A stretch of 64,000 bases of DNA from Rothia sp. ZJ932. GTDB taxonomy: Bacteria; Actinomycetota; Actinomycetes; Actinomycetales; Micrococcaceae. Both the position numbers and the translations under genes were made by a program. Position 1 is the stretch's first letter; the number at the start of each line of letters is the position of its first letter. This document shows positions 25,021 to 33,953 of this stretch, in pieces. The notes beneath the pieces are model-generated. The model worked only from the letters and a program-made list of their open reading frames with translations, searched no databases and had not been told where the DNA came from. The DNA lies in NCBI RefSeq assembly GCF_016924835.1, contig NZ_CP070480.1, forward strand, positions 2,046,001 to 2,110,000, read 5' to 3'.

Positions 25021-26742
25021 ATGATCAAAGACCCCATACAGCCGGGGTTCAACCTGATACTTGATCCGTGGATTCTTGTTCAGCGTTGTGATGGGACGAG
25101 CGCAGAAGTTTCCATCAAGGAGCTTTTCGAACATGGCTACGACATCAAGCGGCTTGCACACGAGGATCCGCTCATAGATACCTCGGTTCTAGCTATACTC
25201 GTGGCGGTCTTCAACCGTGCCATCCTGCATGACTTTGACAAGCAGTGGGAAGAGGATGACTCCTTCACCCCTCCCGAAAAAGACGCTGCCATCAAGACAT
25301 GGATCCAGAAAAATTTTCAGCCTAATACTGCGAATCTAGAACCGATACTCGACTATTTAGAGAGTGCTGACGTTAAGAACAGGTTTGACCTCTTCCACCC
25401 TGAGCACCCCTTCATGCAAGTAGCCAACCTGCACACCTCAAAAAATACTCGTTCTGAGGTCTCACGCATTATTTTTGACTCAGAGTCAGACCATTTTTCA
25501 ATCCGAGCAGATAAAGGCAAAAAAACCCTGAGCTTTGCTGAGGCTGCCTGTTATCTGATAGCTACCCACGCCTACGACTACTCGGGCATCAAATCAGGTG
25601 CAGTGGGGGACCCCCGCATCAAAGGGGGTAAAGGCTACCCTATCGGCACTGGCTGGTATGGAAGCACCGATAAAGTCATCTTGCACGGTAAAAATATCAT
25701 TGAAACTCTGCTACTTAATACGCCTTATGATGAGTTGTTTGAAGTCAGCGATGATGCCGATGGTTACTCAACGCTGACAGCTCTTGCAGATCAGCCCGTC
25801 TGGGAGCGTACCCCCGATACTGCTGCCCAGAGAGAAGATAGCAGAGAAACGGTTTTGCCCACTGGCAGCTCTGATATTCTCACCTGGCAATCACGCAGAA
25901 TCCGCCTTTTTCCAGAAGGTAAAGCCGTCACCGGCGTGCTCGTCTCTAATGGTGATAAAGTCTCAGACAAGTTCGTTGAAGCAAAGAACCTCTTTGACCC
26001 CTGGACCGGTTATCGCTACAGCAAAAATCAGTCCTCAAAAACTGAGGATGTGTGGATGCCCCAGCAGCATAATGCAGAACGCACTCTCTGGAAAGGCATC
26101 GATGCTCTACTTACGCTCTCTTCGGGTTCAGCAGGCGTTAAAGAAAACATTCGTCCTCGCACTGTTACCAACCTAGGGCGGTACTTCCCTCAAGATATCC
26201 ACCTGACGGTACAGTTAGTAGGTGTGGTTTACGGACCCCAAAACTCAGTAATCGAGGCGGTTATTGATGAGCACCTACCCCTCGAGTTGGCGCTTCTCAC
26301 CGAAAACCACCCCAAGATTCGAGCTGCAATCATAGAGAACTCCAGCAAGACTGTGAACGCCGCTGTACAGCTTGGTAGGTTTGCAGGTCATATTCTTGTG
26401 GCAGCGGGTAAAGAATACGAATTTCAGCCGCAACCCACAGAAAACGCCCTCTACCTCTTAGAAACAGAGTTTAGAAACTGGCTTTCAACGGTAACCCACC
26501 ATATGCGCCCCGAAGAAGTTAAAGCGTTATGGCACCAGCAGGCACAAAAGTTCTTTACCCAAGAGGCACAACGAATGCTGGCAGCTGCACCACCCAAAGC
26601 TGTTCTTGGTCGACTTGAGGATGAGAACGGCATACAGCATTTGGTAACGGCAGCAACCGCCCATAGATCCTATCTCAAGAGCTTGCGTGAGACCTTCCCG
26701 CTTGCCTACCCCGATATCAGAAAGGAGAATACAAATGGCTAA
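25021..26742 (+). CDS. cse1: Cascade large subunit Cse1 (CasA/Cas8e)
   Basis: A 573-residue type I-E large subunit that reads the PAM and recruits Cas3. The opening NLILDPWILVQRCDG followed by VSIKELFEHGYDIKRLAHEDPLIDTSVLAILVAVFNRAI (quoted in part) is the family signature, with FDLFHPEHPFMQV further on. The ATG at 25021 follows AAAAGAGGA. It heads the Cascade operon and overlaps cse2 by eight bases. The 394-base region upstream carries the mini-CRISPR-like element and its putative target. Confidence 0.94.
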   Translation: MIKDPIQPGFNLILDPWILVQRCDGTSAEVSIKELFEHGYDIKRLAHEDPLIDTSVLAILVAVFNRAILHDFDKQWEEDDSFTPPEKDAAIKTWIQKNFQPNTANLEPILDYLESADVKNRFDLFHPEHPFMQVANLHTSKNTRSEVSRIIFDSESDHFSIRADKGKKTLSFAEAACYLIATHAYDYSGIKSGAVGDPRIKGGKGYPIGTGWYGSTDKVILHGKNIIETLLLNTPYDELFEVSDDADGYSTLTALADQPVWERTPDTAAQREDSRETVLPTGSSDILTWQSRRIRLFPEGKAVTGVLVSNGDKVSDKFVEAKNLFDPWTGYRYSKNQSSKTEDVWMPQQHNAERTLWKGIDALLTLSSGSAGVKENIRPRTVTNLGRYFPQDIHLTVQLVGVVYGPQNSVIEAVIDEHLPLELALLTENHPKIRAAIIENSSKTVNAAVQLGRFAGHILVAAGKEYEFQPQPTENALYLLETEFRNWLSTVTHHMRPEEVKALWHQQAQKFFTQEAQRMLAAAPPKAVLGRLEDENGIQHLVTAATAHRSYLKSLRETFPLAYPDIRKENTNG

Positions 26743-27355
26743 TACCCCAACCAGCACAAGTGAGCAGAGTCTTTCTCGCTTCGTTACTCGTAAAGTCAAT
26801 GCGCTCTATGGTTCTTATTCATCCGGTAGTTCTCTCTCTAAGAAGCAGCTGAGTGAACTGCGTAAAGCGGTCGGTCAAGACCCAGCGCGGTTCCCTCTTG
26901 CCTGGCAGTACGTTATTTCCGCCGAGGACGAGCATGCCTTCCCTGAGGATGCGAAATACCGTCAGGGAGATTTACCCACCCAGCGAGAGCTAGCGGCTTT
27001 CACCGCGCTGACGCTCTTCGCGGTGCATCAGCAATCAGAACAGCGCATCATGCACGCTGCAGGGCGCTCATTCGGCTCCGCTGTAGGTGAACTCGTTGAC
27101 AAACGTACCGCGTCCATCAAAAAACGCTTCGATTCTCTCTTGCAGGCACGCACCTATACAGCGATGAGTTATCATGCACGCTCACTTGTGCAGTTGCTCA
27201 AGCAAGAAGAGATTCCTTTCGACTATGGCACTTTTAGCGAAGACCTAGCCAAGCTACAGAGCCCAAAACACCGTAGCAGCGTCATCACCCGATGGAGCCG
27301 TAACTTCGTCTACGGTTTCGACAAGACTTCATCGCAAACCCCCACCCATTCATAA
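26735..27355 (+). CDS. cse2: Cascade small subunit Cse2 (CasB/Cas11e)
   Basis: A 206-residue helical protein, present twice in Cascade and stabilising the displaced strand. MANTPTSTSEQSLSRFVTRKV at ATG 26735 is chosen because AGAAAGGAG precedes it; the longer frame lies inside cse1. ALRKAVGQ-like LSELRKAVGQDPARFPLAW and the closing HRSSVITRWSRNFVYGFDK fit Cse2. Confidence 0.92.
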   Translation: MANTPTSTSEQSLSRFVTRKVNALYGSYSSGSSLSKKQLSELRKAVGQDPARFPLAWQYVISAEDEHAFPEDAKYRQGDLPTQRELAAFTALTLFAVHQQSEQRIMHAAGRSFGSAVGELVDKRTASIKKRFDSLLQARTYTAMSYHARSLVQLLKQEEIPFDYGTFSEDLAKLQSPKHRSSVITRWSRNFVYGFDKTSSQTPTHS

Positions 27356-27373
27356 CTCTTGAAGGAGAAAAAC

Positions 27374-28498
27374 ATGAGCTTTTTTATTGATATTCACGCA
27401 CTACAGACTCTTCCGCCCTCAAACATTAACCGTGATGACACCGGCGCGCCTAAGACAGCTGTGTTTGGTGGCGTCCCCCGTCAGCGGGTTTCTTCCCAGG
27501 CATGGAAGTCGGCTATCCGTCAGGATTTCGCAGGTAATCTCGACAGCTCACAGCTGGGTTTGCGTACCAAGCGAGTCGCCGAAAAAGTTGTCAAGAAAAT
27601 CCAAGATATTTCTGAAGAGTACGACGTTGAAAAAGCGCAGGCAGAAGTGACCGCAGCTTTTAAAACTGCTGGTATCAAGATAACTCCTAAAGTTAAAAAT
27701 AAAGGTCTTGAAGATAAAAAAACAACGTTAGAGACAGGCTACCTCCTTCTTCTCAGCACCCAACAAATCAACCGCCTAGCGCAGGCAATTATTGACGCAG
27801 ATGGCGCCAAGCTCACCAAAAAAGAAGTAGCAAAGATTCTCGATACCCAGCACAGCGTCGATATTTCCCTCTTTGGTCGCATGCTAGCCGATGCACCCGA
27901 CTTCAACGTAGACGCTTCCTCTCAGGTAGCCCATGCTATTGGAGTTCACGAATCAGAACCAGAATTCGACTACTACACCGCTGTAGATGATGTTGTGCGC
28001 GAGGCAGAAGAATCAGGTGCAGGCATGATTGGCACCGTAGAAATGATGTCATCCACTCTCTACCGCTACGCAAACATCAACCTGGACGGCTTAGCCAAAA
28101 ACCTCGATGACAAGGAAGCTGCTCATGCTGCGGCTCTACAATTCATCAAGAGCTTCATCTCTGCCATGCCCACCGGTAAGCAGAATAGCTTTGCCAACCG
28201 TACCCTGCCCGAAGCAGTGGTAGTAACCTTGCGAGATGACCGCCCTGTTTCCTACGTCAATGCCTTTGAAACCCCAGTCAAAGAATCTGCAGAACATGGC
28301 CGTCGCGTCATGGCCGCTCAAGCACTGGCACAAGAAGCTACTGATCTCGCTGAGACCTACGGTCTTGAACCAGCCAAGAGCTATGTTCTTGCTGTTGGAG
28401 AGCTCAAAGAGTCCCTCGCCGCACTGGGTGAAGAAGTAAACCTCAAGACCCTTCTTGATAAGCTGCAAGCAGACCTAGCTGAGGTGCACACAAACTAA
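27374..28498 (+). CDS. cas7: Cascade backbone subunit Cas7e (CasC/Cse4)
   Basis: A 374-residue backbone protein that binds the crRNA spacer in six copies. It opens MSFFIDIHALQTLPPSNINRDDTGAPKTAVFGGVPRQRVSSQAWKSAIR (quoted in part), the hallmark of Cas7e. ATG 27374 follows GAAGGAGAAAAAC; an upstream TTG at 27359 lies within that ribosome site and is unlikely. The stop overlaps the cas5 start (TAATG). Confidence 0.95.
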   Translation: MSFFIDIHALQTLPPSNINRDDTGAPKTAVFGGVPRQRVSSQAWKSAIRQDFAGNLDSSQLGLRTKRVAEKVVKKIQDISEEYDVEKAQAEVTAAFKTAGIKITPKVKNKGLEDKKTTLETGYLLLLSTQQINRLAQAIIDADGAKLTKKEVAKILDTQHSVDISLFGRMLADAPDFNVDASSQVAHAIGVHESEPEFDYYTAVDDVVREAEESGAGMIGTVEMMSSTLYRYANINLDGLAKNLDDKEAAHAAALQFIKSFISAMPTGKQNSFANRTLPEAVVVTLRDDRPVSYVNAFETPVKESAEHGRRVMAAQALAQEATDLAETYGLEPAKSYVLAVGELKESLAALGEEVNLKTLLDKLQADLAEVHTN

Positions 28499-29199
28499 TG
28501 CACTCTCTGCTTCTTCTCTTCAAAGCGCCGCTACAGGCGTGGGGAGCTGATAGCCGGTTCAAGACTCGTAGCACCAATAAAGAACCCACTAAATCAGGTG
28601 TGATCGGGCTTGTGGCTGCGGCACTCGGCAGAAGCCGGGAAGAATCGGTTGCTGATCTCGCCGAACTAGAATTTGCGGTTCGAGTCGATCACCCTGGTTC
28701 TCTTATGCGCGACTATCACACCGCCCGCAACTGGTTCGGAAACAAAAAAAATTCCCAGCTTTCCACCCGCTACTACCTATCAGACGCCGTCTTTGTAGTG
28801 GCACTTAGCTCCCCCGACCGCGCTCAGCTCGAAACTCTTGAAGCCGCCCTGAGGCGTCCTGTTTACCCTTTGTATTTAGGACGCCGTTCCTGCCCCGCTA
28901 ACCCTAACCTCGTCCTAGGTATCAAGGACGGTGACGGTGAAACGGTGCTGCGAGCGCAGCCATGGTTCGCCCCTACACGGGTGCGTGAGCAGGCTTACAA
29001 TCCCGTTTCGCTACAGATATTGCGGGATGCTCGCCAGGGTGAACCGGCTGATACTTTGCGGGATACGCCTGTTAGTTTCAATCCTGAGTACCGCCAGTAC
29101 ACTTTGCGTGCTGTGTATCGTGCCGAACCTGTGGAAGTCGAGAACCCCAACGGGGTAGAGCCTCAGGATGATTTTATGAAGGAGGTGACTGAGGCATGA
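28498..29199 (+). CDS. cas5: Cascade subunit Cas5e (CasD)
   Basis: A 233-residue RAMP protein that caps the crRNA 5' handle. Signature segments are LLLLFKAPLQAWGADSRFKTRST and EPTKSGVIGLVAAALG, then MRDYHTARN and LGRRSCP. It overlaps cas7 by one base and cas6e by four, indicating tight translational coupling. Confidence 0.94.
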   Translation: MHSLLLLFKAPLQAWGADSRFKTRSTNKEPTKSGVIGLVAAALGRSREESVADLAELEFAVRVDHPGSLMRDYHTARNWFGNKKNSQLSTRYYLSDAVFVVALSSPDRAQLETLEAALRRPVYPLYLGRRSCPANPNLVLGIKDGDGETVLRAQPWFAPTRVREQAYNPVSLQILRDARQGEPADTLRDTPVSFNPEYRQYTLRAVYRAEPVEVENPNGVEPQDDFMKEVTEA

Positions 29200-29879
29200 C
29201 TTATTTCTCGCGTATTTTGCTGAACCCTCAGCGGCGAGAAGCTCGGAAGCTTATTGCCAGCCCACAGGCTATGCACGCGGCAGTGCTAGCAAGTTTTCCG
29301 CCAGATAGCCCGGTTTCAAAAGATAGCCGAGTGCTGTGGCGGTTGGATATTCAGGGCGCTAGTTACACCCTTTATATTCAGAGTCCCGAGGAACCTGATC
29401 TCAGGCATCTTCAGGAATCTTCGGGCTGGGAGTCTCGCCCCGGTGAGACTGCTCCTCTGGGGAAACTCTTGAACAAGCTGGAAAAAGGGCAGTCTTGGGG
29501 GTTCCGTTTTACGGGCAACCCTGTGAAATCCCTACCAGTTGCTGATGGCAAGCGCGGCAAGGTGGTTCCACATGTTACTGCTGAACAGCAGTTAGGATGG
29601 CTTCTTCATAAAGCTGAGCAGTGGGGCTTTACTATTGCTCAGGATCCTGAAACAGCGCAGCCGCTAGCAAATGTCATCGGCAGGAACGACCAGCGTTTCT
29701 CCCGTAGGAATCCGCACGAAGATGGTGCGCTGCACAGCGTGACTCTGCGTCAAGCACAGTTTGACGGCGTCCTGGTCATCACCGATGTAGACCTTTTCAA
29801 AAAATCTCTACTGACCGGTATGGGCAAGGGTAAGGCCTATGGCTGCGGGTTGCTCACGCTACGAAACGTTTTATCCTAA
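29196..29879 (+). CDS. cas6: crRNA-processing endoribonuclease Cas6e (CasE)
   Basis: A 227-residue protein that cuts the precursor at the base of the repeat hairpin. It begins MTYFSRILLNPQRREARKLIASPQAMHAAVLASFP (quoted in part), with the conserved His in MHAAV, and ends with the glycine-rich GKGKAYGCGLLTL loop typical of Cas6 RAMPs. A rho-independent-like hairpin follows the stop codon, before cas1. Confidence 0.94.
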   Translation: MTYFSRILLNPQRREARKLIASPQAMHAAVLASFPPDSPVSKDSRVLWRLDIQGASYTLYIQSPEEPDLRHLQESSGWESRPGETAPLGKLLNKLEKGQSWGFRFTGNPVKSLPVADGKRGKVVPHVTAEQQLGWLLHKAEQWGFTIAQDPETAQPLANVIGRNDQRFSRRNPHEDGALHSVTLRQAQFDGVLVITDVDLFKKSLLTGMGKGKAYGCGLLTLRNVLS

Positions 29880-29885
29880 CCTTCA

Positions 29886-29918
29886 CTGGGGTATGTCTGC
29901 GGGCATGCCCCAGTTTTT
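29886..29918 (+). terminator. Hairpin with U-tract between cas6 and cas1
   Basis: CTGGGGTATG pairs with CATGCCCCAG (one wobble pair, eight-base loop), followed by TTTTT. It is a canonical intrinsic terminator or attenuator placed between the Cascade genes and the adaptation genes. Confidence 0.8.
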
Positions 29919-29947
29919 ACTACTACCTAGTTTCAAAGGCGAGACAC

Positions 29948-30883
29948 ATGATTGGTGCTACCCTACCCACCTCACGAGAACTCACCAGAGCATCTGAGCG
30001 AATCTCATTCATCTACGTTGAGCATAGCATTATTCACCGCGAAGATAGTGCAATCACAGCAACTGATACCAACGGCACAGTTCACATACCGGCTGCTTCC
30101 CTAGGCGCACTACTGTTAGGTCCAGGGACGCGCATCACCCACCACGCCATGATGCTACTAGCTGACTGCGGGGTGACTGCCGTATGGGTCGGTGAACACG
30201 GCGTACGCTACTACGCACACGGAACGTCTACCGCTAAAACAGCAAGACTGCTTCAAGCGCAAGCAGATAAAGTCAGCAATACCCGCAAACGCCTTGAGGT
30301 TGCCCGCACCATGTACAGCATGAGATTTCCCAACGAGGACGTCGCCGACCTTACCATGCAGCAGCTACGCGGGAAAGAAGGTGCGCGCGTCCGTAAAATC
30401 TATCGAGAGCATTCCGAGCGAACCGGAGTTGCCTGGAATAGCCGCAAATATGATCCCAATAATTTTGGTAGCTCAGACCCCATCAACAAGGCGCTTTCAG
30501 CAGCCCATGCCTGCCTCTACGGTGCGGTACACGCTATAGTGGTTGCCCTCGGGTGCTCCCCCGGTTTGGGTTTTGTACACACTGGTCATTCGCGGGCTTT
30601 TATCTACGACATCGCTGATCTCTACAAAGCTGAAATTACAATACCTGCTGCGTTCGATGTTGTCGCTGAAAGCACTGAAGACATTGGGTCAAGAACCCGC
30701 CGCGCCGTCCGCGAAAAAATCAAAAATAGCAAAATTATGCAGCAGTGCGCTCACGATATCCAACGTTTGCTGGTGCCCGCCGAACTCGATGAGGGCGAGC
30801 TATACGCAGATGTCGTTTCGCTGTGGGGCGAGCGCGGTGAAACTGTAGAAAGCGGGCAGAACTACGGAGGAGCCGGCGCGTGA
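29948..30883 (+). CDS. cas1: CRISPR integrase Cas1 (type I-E)
   Basis: A 311-residue metal-dependent integrase that, with Cas2, inserts new spacers. Visible are ISFIYVEHSIIHREDSAITATD, the ALLLGPGTRITHHAMMLLADCG segment, NKALSAAHACLYGAVHAIVVALGCSPGLGFVHTGHSRAFIYDIADLYK (quoted in part) with the catalytic His and Asp region. ATG 29948 follows AAAGGCGAG. It overlaps cas2 by four bases. The preceding terminator-like hairpin implies lower expression than Cascade. Confidence 0.95.
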   Translation: MIGATLPTSRELTRASERISFIYVEHSIIHREDSAITATDTNGTVHIPAASLGALLLGPGTRITHHAMMLLADCGVTAVWVGEHGVRYYAHGTSTAKTARLLQAQADKVSNTRKRLEVARTMYSMRFPNEDVADLTMQQLRGKEGARVRKIYREHSERTGVAWNSRKYDPNNFGSSDPINKALSAAHACLYGAVHAIVVALGCSPGLGFVHTGHSRAFIYDIADLYKAEITIPAAFDVVAESTEDIGSRTRRAVREKIKNSKIMQQCAHDIQRLLVPAELDEGELYADVVSLWGERGETVESGQNYGGAGA

Positions 30884-31230
30884 TCGTGGTTGTTGTCTCT
30901 AACTGCCCACCTGCTTTGCGCGGCGACCTTACCCGCTGGCTACTTGAAATTAGTAGCGGTGTCTACGTTGGTAAGGTAAGCGCCCGTGTACGCGAACACC
31001 TCTGGGAGCGCATCATTGCATCGGTGCAATCAGGACGCGCGCTCATGGTTTTCTCAACCAACACAGAACAGGGTTTTGACTTCAAAGTTCACCGCCACCA
31101 ATGGGAAACCGTTGATTTTGATGGGGTGACGCTCATGCGCAGACCCACCGCTGAAAGTAAGAAACCGGCCTTCGTAAAGAAGGGCTGGTCTAATGTCAGC
31201 AAATACCGCAGGGCTCGTTCTTCCCGATAA
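30880..31230 (+). CDS. cas2: CRISPR adaptation protein Cas2 (type I-E)
   Basis: A 116-residue E. coli-type Cas2: MIVVVVSNCPPALRGDLTRW, then SSGVYVGKVSARVREHLWERI and GFDFKVHRHQWETVDFDGVTLMRRP. The GTG start overlaps the cas1 end. The basic tail (KKGWSNVSKYRRARSSR) is longer than in E. coli. It is the last cas gene; no second array follows. Confidence 0.95.
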   Translation: MIVVVVSNCPPALRGDLTRWLLEISSGVYVGKVSARVREHLWERIIASVQSGRALMVFSTNTEQGFDFKVHRHQWETVDFDGVTLMRRPTAESKKPAFVKKGWSNVSKYRRARSSR

Positions 31231-31370
31231 AAAGGTGTCGGGGGCGGATGACGCATCCGACTCGGGTGCTTTTGCGTCCTACTGCCTACCCAGCACGCAG
31301 TACCGTTCTAAGACGAAAGTACCTCTTGGGGGAGTAGTTCAGTTTTGGGGTGTGACCACCAGACGTAAGA

Positions 31371-31453
31371 GATGACCACCAAAAGTCATGGTGACCACGA
31401 AAGGTACGGTCAGCATTACTTTTCGTGGTCACCTCTTATTTTTCGTGGTCACC
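31371..31453. repeat. Dispersed palindromic repeat, copy D
   Basis: Opens GATGACCACCAAAAGTCATG, inner GTGACC and GGTCAGCATTACTTTTCGTG, and closes TTATTTTTCGTGGTCACC. It is the mate of copy C on the other side of the CRISPR-Cas locus. An extra TGTGACCACC lies at 31351. Confidence 0.88.
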
Positions 31454-31530
31454 CCTGCTCACTCGCGCTCGTTCAGCCGCTCCCCTGCCGCCAGCCTTGT
31501 ACGTGACCTGCCCCGCCCCGCTTTCCCCCG

Positions 31531-32187
31531 CTAGGACGCGTCCAAGAAGGTCAGGACTGCGCGCACACGTCGGTTGCCGGCATCTGGGGCGAGACCGAGC
31601 TTATCGAAGATGTTACCGATGTGTTTGGCAACAGTAGCGCTTGAAACGAAGAGTTCAGTTTCGATATCGGTGTTTGATTTTCCCTGTGCCATGAGGGCGA
31701 GGATTTCTTTTTCGCGGTTGGTGAGAGCGGCGAGCTTGTCGGTATCGGGGGTCTGCGGGCGCATGAGGTGGGCGATGACGTCCGGGTCTACGACGGTGCC
31801 GCCGTCTGCGATGGTGGTGATGGCGCGGGCGAAGTCCTCGATGTTGCTGACGCGGTCTTTAAGCAGGTACCCCAGCCCGTTGGCGCCGGCGGCGAAAAGT
31901 TCGCGGGCGTATGCCGAGGCAATGTATTGGGAGAGAACGAGAATGGGGGTATTGGGATTTTCTTCGCGTAGGGTGAGAGCTACTTGCAGACCATCTGAGG
32001 TGTTGGTTGGTGGCATGCGGACGTCGGTGATCACCAGATCGACTTCGTGCGTTCCAACCCGTGCATAAGCGTCCTGCAGGTCGGGGGCGGTAGCGGCTTC
32101 TGCCACGATGGTGTGGCCCAGGTGGGTGAGCACCATTTTGAGCCCTTCACGTAGCAGGGCGGAGTCTTCGGCGAGGATAATACGCAT
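31531..32187 (-). CDS. NarL/LuxR family response regulator
   Basis: A 218-residue regulator starting MRIILAEDSALLREGL. The receiver domain has the acidic pair EDS, the phospho-acceptor Asp in VDLVITDVRMPP and the lysine in YLLKDRV. The C-terminal LuxR helix-turn-helix reads LTNREKEILALMAQGKSNTDIETELFVSSATVAKHIGNIFDKLGL (quoted in part). It follows the histidine kinase gene by 64 bases in the same orientation, so the two form a two-component system. Targets are unknown. Confidence 0.92.
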   Translation of the reverse strand: MRIILAEDSALLREGLKMVLTHLGHTIVAEAATAPDLQDAYARVGTHEVDLVITDVRMPPTNTSDGLQVALTLREENPNTPILVLSQYIASAYARELFAAGANGLGYLLKDRVSNIEDFARAITTIADGGTVVDPDVIAHLMRPQTPDTDKLAALTNREKEILALMAQGKSNTDIETELFVSSATVAKHIGNIFDKLGLAPDAGNRRVRAVLTFLDAS

Positions 32188-32251
32188 AGTTTTCATTCTA
32201 GTCAGCACCGCCCCTCGCTGTTCAAGGCGAAGACGAAGGGGCAGGGGGTGT

Positions 32252-33802
32252 TTAGCACCCTGGCAAGGGCAGGGTGAGGGTTACTGTGCTGGATGCTCTG
32301 GGCACGCTGGTTACTTCTACAGTGCCGCCGAGGGTTTCGGCGCGCTCACGCAGACCGGCTAGCCCTGTACCGCGGGTGGGGTCAGCACCGCCCCCGCCGT
32401 TATCGGTGATATCCAGAATGAACTGGGCAGCTGAATTGGTGGCGGTAATAGTGAGGGCGGACGCGCTGCTGTGCTTGAGCGCGTTAGCCACGGCTTCGTT
32501 GGCGGTGTAGTAGGCTACCCGTTCAGCATCTCGAGGTAGGGGAACGTTTACGCGGTAATCAAGGTGGGTGGGGATGATGGTGTGGTGGGCGAGTTCTTCC
32601 AGGGCGGCGTGCAGACCGTGGTCTTCAAGCACTGCCGGGTAGATGCCTCGCACGGTGTTACGCAGGGTCTCAAGGGCGTGGGTGAGATCCCCTTTAGCCT
32701 GTGCAACTTGGGTGTGCAGGTTGTGCGCGGGGTGGCCCGCCGCCACTAGGTTTTTGGCTTCCATCTCGGCGAGTCCCAAACGCAAGCTAATGTTCACCAG
32801 CTCCTGTTGCACCCCGTCATGCAGGTTGCGTTCAATGCGTCGACGTTCGGATTCAAAGGAATCCACGATGGTAGAGCGTGATGCGGTGAGTTTCGCCAGC
32901 TTACGCTCGTACTCCTCGGGGTGAGGTGAGAGCACCATCTTTGACAGAGACGCGCTTGCACCACCTATGATGCCATTGAGGTAAGCAAAGACAAAGAGAC
33001 CAGCAAGAATCAGTGCAATCGGCAGCCACCAGTGCTCAGGAGTCAGCTGCCACTGAGGATTATCGGGGTCAATATTGGGGTCAAACGGAAAACCATACTC
33101 TCTATATTCTGCGATTTCCCGGTCAGTCATGCCCTGAAAATAGGCATTATTCGGGTACCAGAGGTTGATGGTATCTCGCTTGATAGCCAGTACCCAGAAG
33201 AGCAGCCCTGCTGCCCACAGGCATAGCGCTTCAAATGCCATGACAACAGCAGCTAGTGTGCTAATCACCTGCCCCAGAATCAGCGATCCCAGCTCGCGCC
33301 ATGTCGCGACTTCGGTGAAGCGCACCTTATACCAGTGGGTAAATTGTGAAAGTGGCACCGGTACGTGACCATTTGGCACCTCGCCGTGACCTGTCATGCG
33401 TAAGCGCCATCGTTCAAAGTATCCAAAGCAGACTGCAATCGGCGGTGCTAGCAAGGTTGCGAAGATGAGCGTAAAGGGTGCTAGCAGTAGCAGAACACCG
33501 GATGCCAGAAAGATAAGACTGCTAGCAACAAAAGGCATCAAGACACTTACGAGAGTTGAGCTCACAACGGCAAGTAGCACCAAGGTGATGATCGCTAGCC
33601 AGGGTCCTACCCCCAGTACGTAGAAGGGGCTTGCCATGCGTCGCCACAGGGTTTTGTGGGGGCGGGTTTCCACGGACGCGACCCCCGGCACGGGGTCTTC
33701 ACCCGCGTCCGCACCCTGAGGATCGGCAGGGGGCAGCTGGGCGGTGTGTTCCGGTACCAGAGGCCGGGTTGGTTCTTCTGAGAATGTAGGTGACGTGTTC
33801 AT
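32252..33802 (-). CDS. Sensor histidine kinase (HisKA_3 type)
   Basis: A 516-residue membrane sensor kinase. A Pro/Glu-rich N-terminus precedes two hydrophobic pairs (about 60-110 and 165-200) and a further membrane segment near 265-285. The dimerisation box ERRRIERNLHDGVQQELVNISLRLG holds the phosphorylated His, and the HATPase_c domain ends with DITDNGGGGADPTRGTGLAGLRERAETLGG. The extracellular loop between membrane segments is about 60 residues and acidic (FDPNIDPDNPQW). It is paired with the LuxR-type regulator downstream. Confidence 0.92.
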   Translation of the reverse strand: MNTSPTFSEEPTRPLVPEHTAQLPPADPQGADAGEDPVPGVASVETRPHKTLWRRMASPFYVLGVGPWLAIITLVLLAVVSSTLVSVLMPFVASSLIFLASGVLLLLAPFTLIFATLLAPPIAVCFGYFERWRLRMTGHGEVPNGHVPVPLSQFTHWYKVRFTEVATWRELGSLILGQVISTLAAVVMAFEALCLWAAGLLFWVLAIKRDTINLWYPNNAYFQGMTDREIAEYREYGFPFDPNIDPDNPQWQLTPEHWWLPIALILAGLFVFAYLNGIIGGASASLSKMVLSPHPEEYERKLAKLTASRSTIVDSFESERRRIERNLHDGVQQELVNISLRLGLAEMEAKNLVAAGHPAHNLHTQVAQAKGDLTHALETLRNTVRGIYPAVLEDHGLHAALEELAHHTIIPTHLDYRVNVPLPRDAERVAYYTANEAVANALKHSSASALTITATNSAAQFILDITDNGGGGADPTRGTGLAGLRERAETLGGTVEVTSVPRASSTVTLTLPLPGC

Positions 33803-33917
33803 GCCTTCAATTCTTCTCTTCTTACCGCAAGATTACAGTGGAGCACCATCTACTCTTGACTGGTAGAGCCAGCTATACCGCAGGACGCCCCGATGCCCAA
33901 CACAGCAGACCAAAACC

Positions 33918-33936
33918 AGACAAGCTGTCTAGACAG
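33918..33936. promoter_or_regulatory. Putative TreR operator
   Basis: CTGTCTAGACAG (33925-33936) is a perfect 12-base palindrome, and with AGACA at 33918 there are three AGACA/TGTCT half-sites. It lies 18 bases before the treR start, as expected for autoregulation by a GntR/UTRA repressor. Confidence 0.5.
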
Positions 33937-33953
33937 GTGCTAGGGTGGTTATC

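Noticed and set aside
31231-31530. Second CRISPR array after cas2
   Set aside because: The only repeat there is the dispersed GGTCACC palindrome; no type I-E repeat is present.
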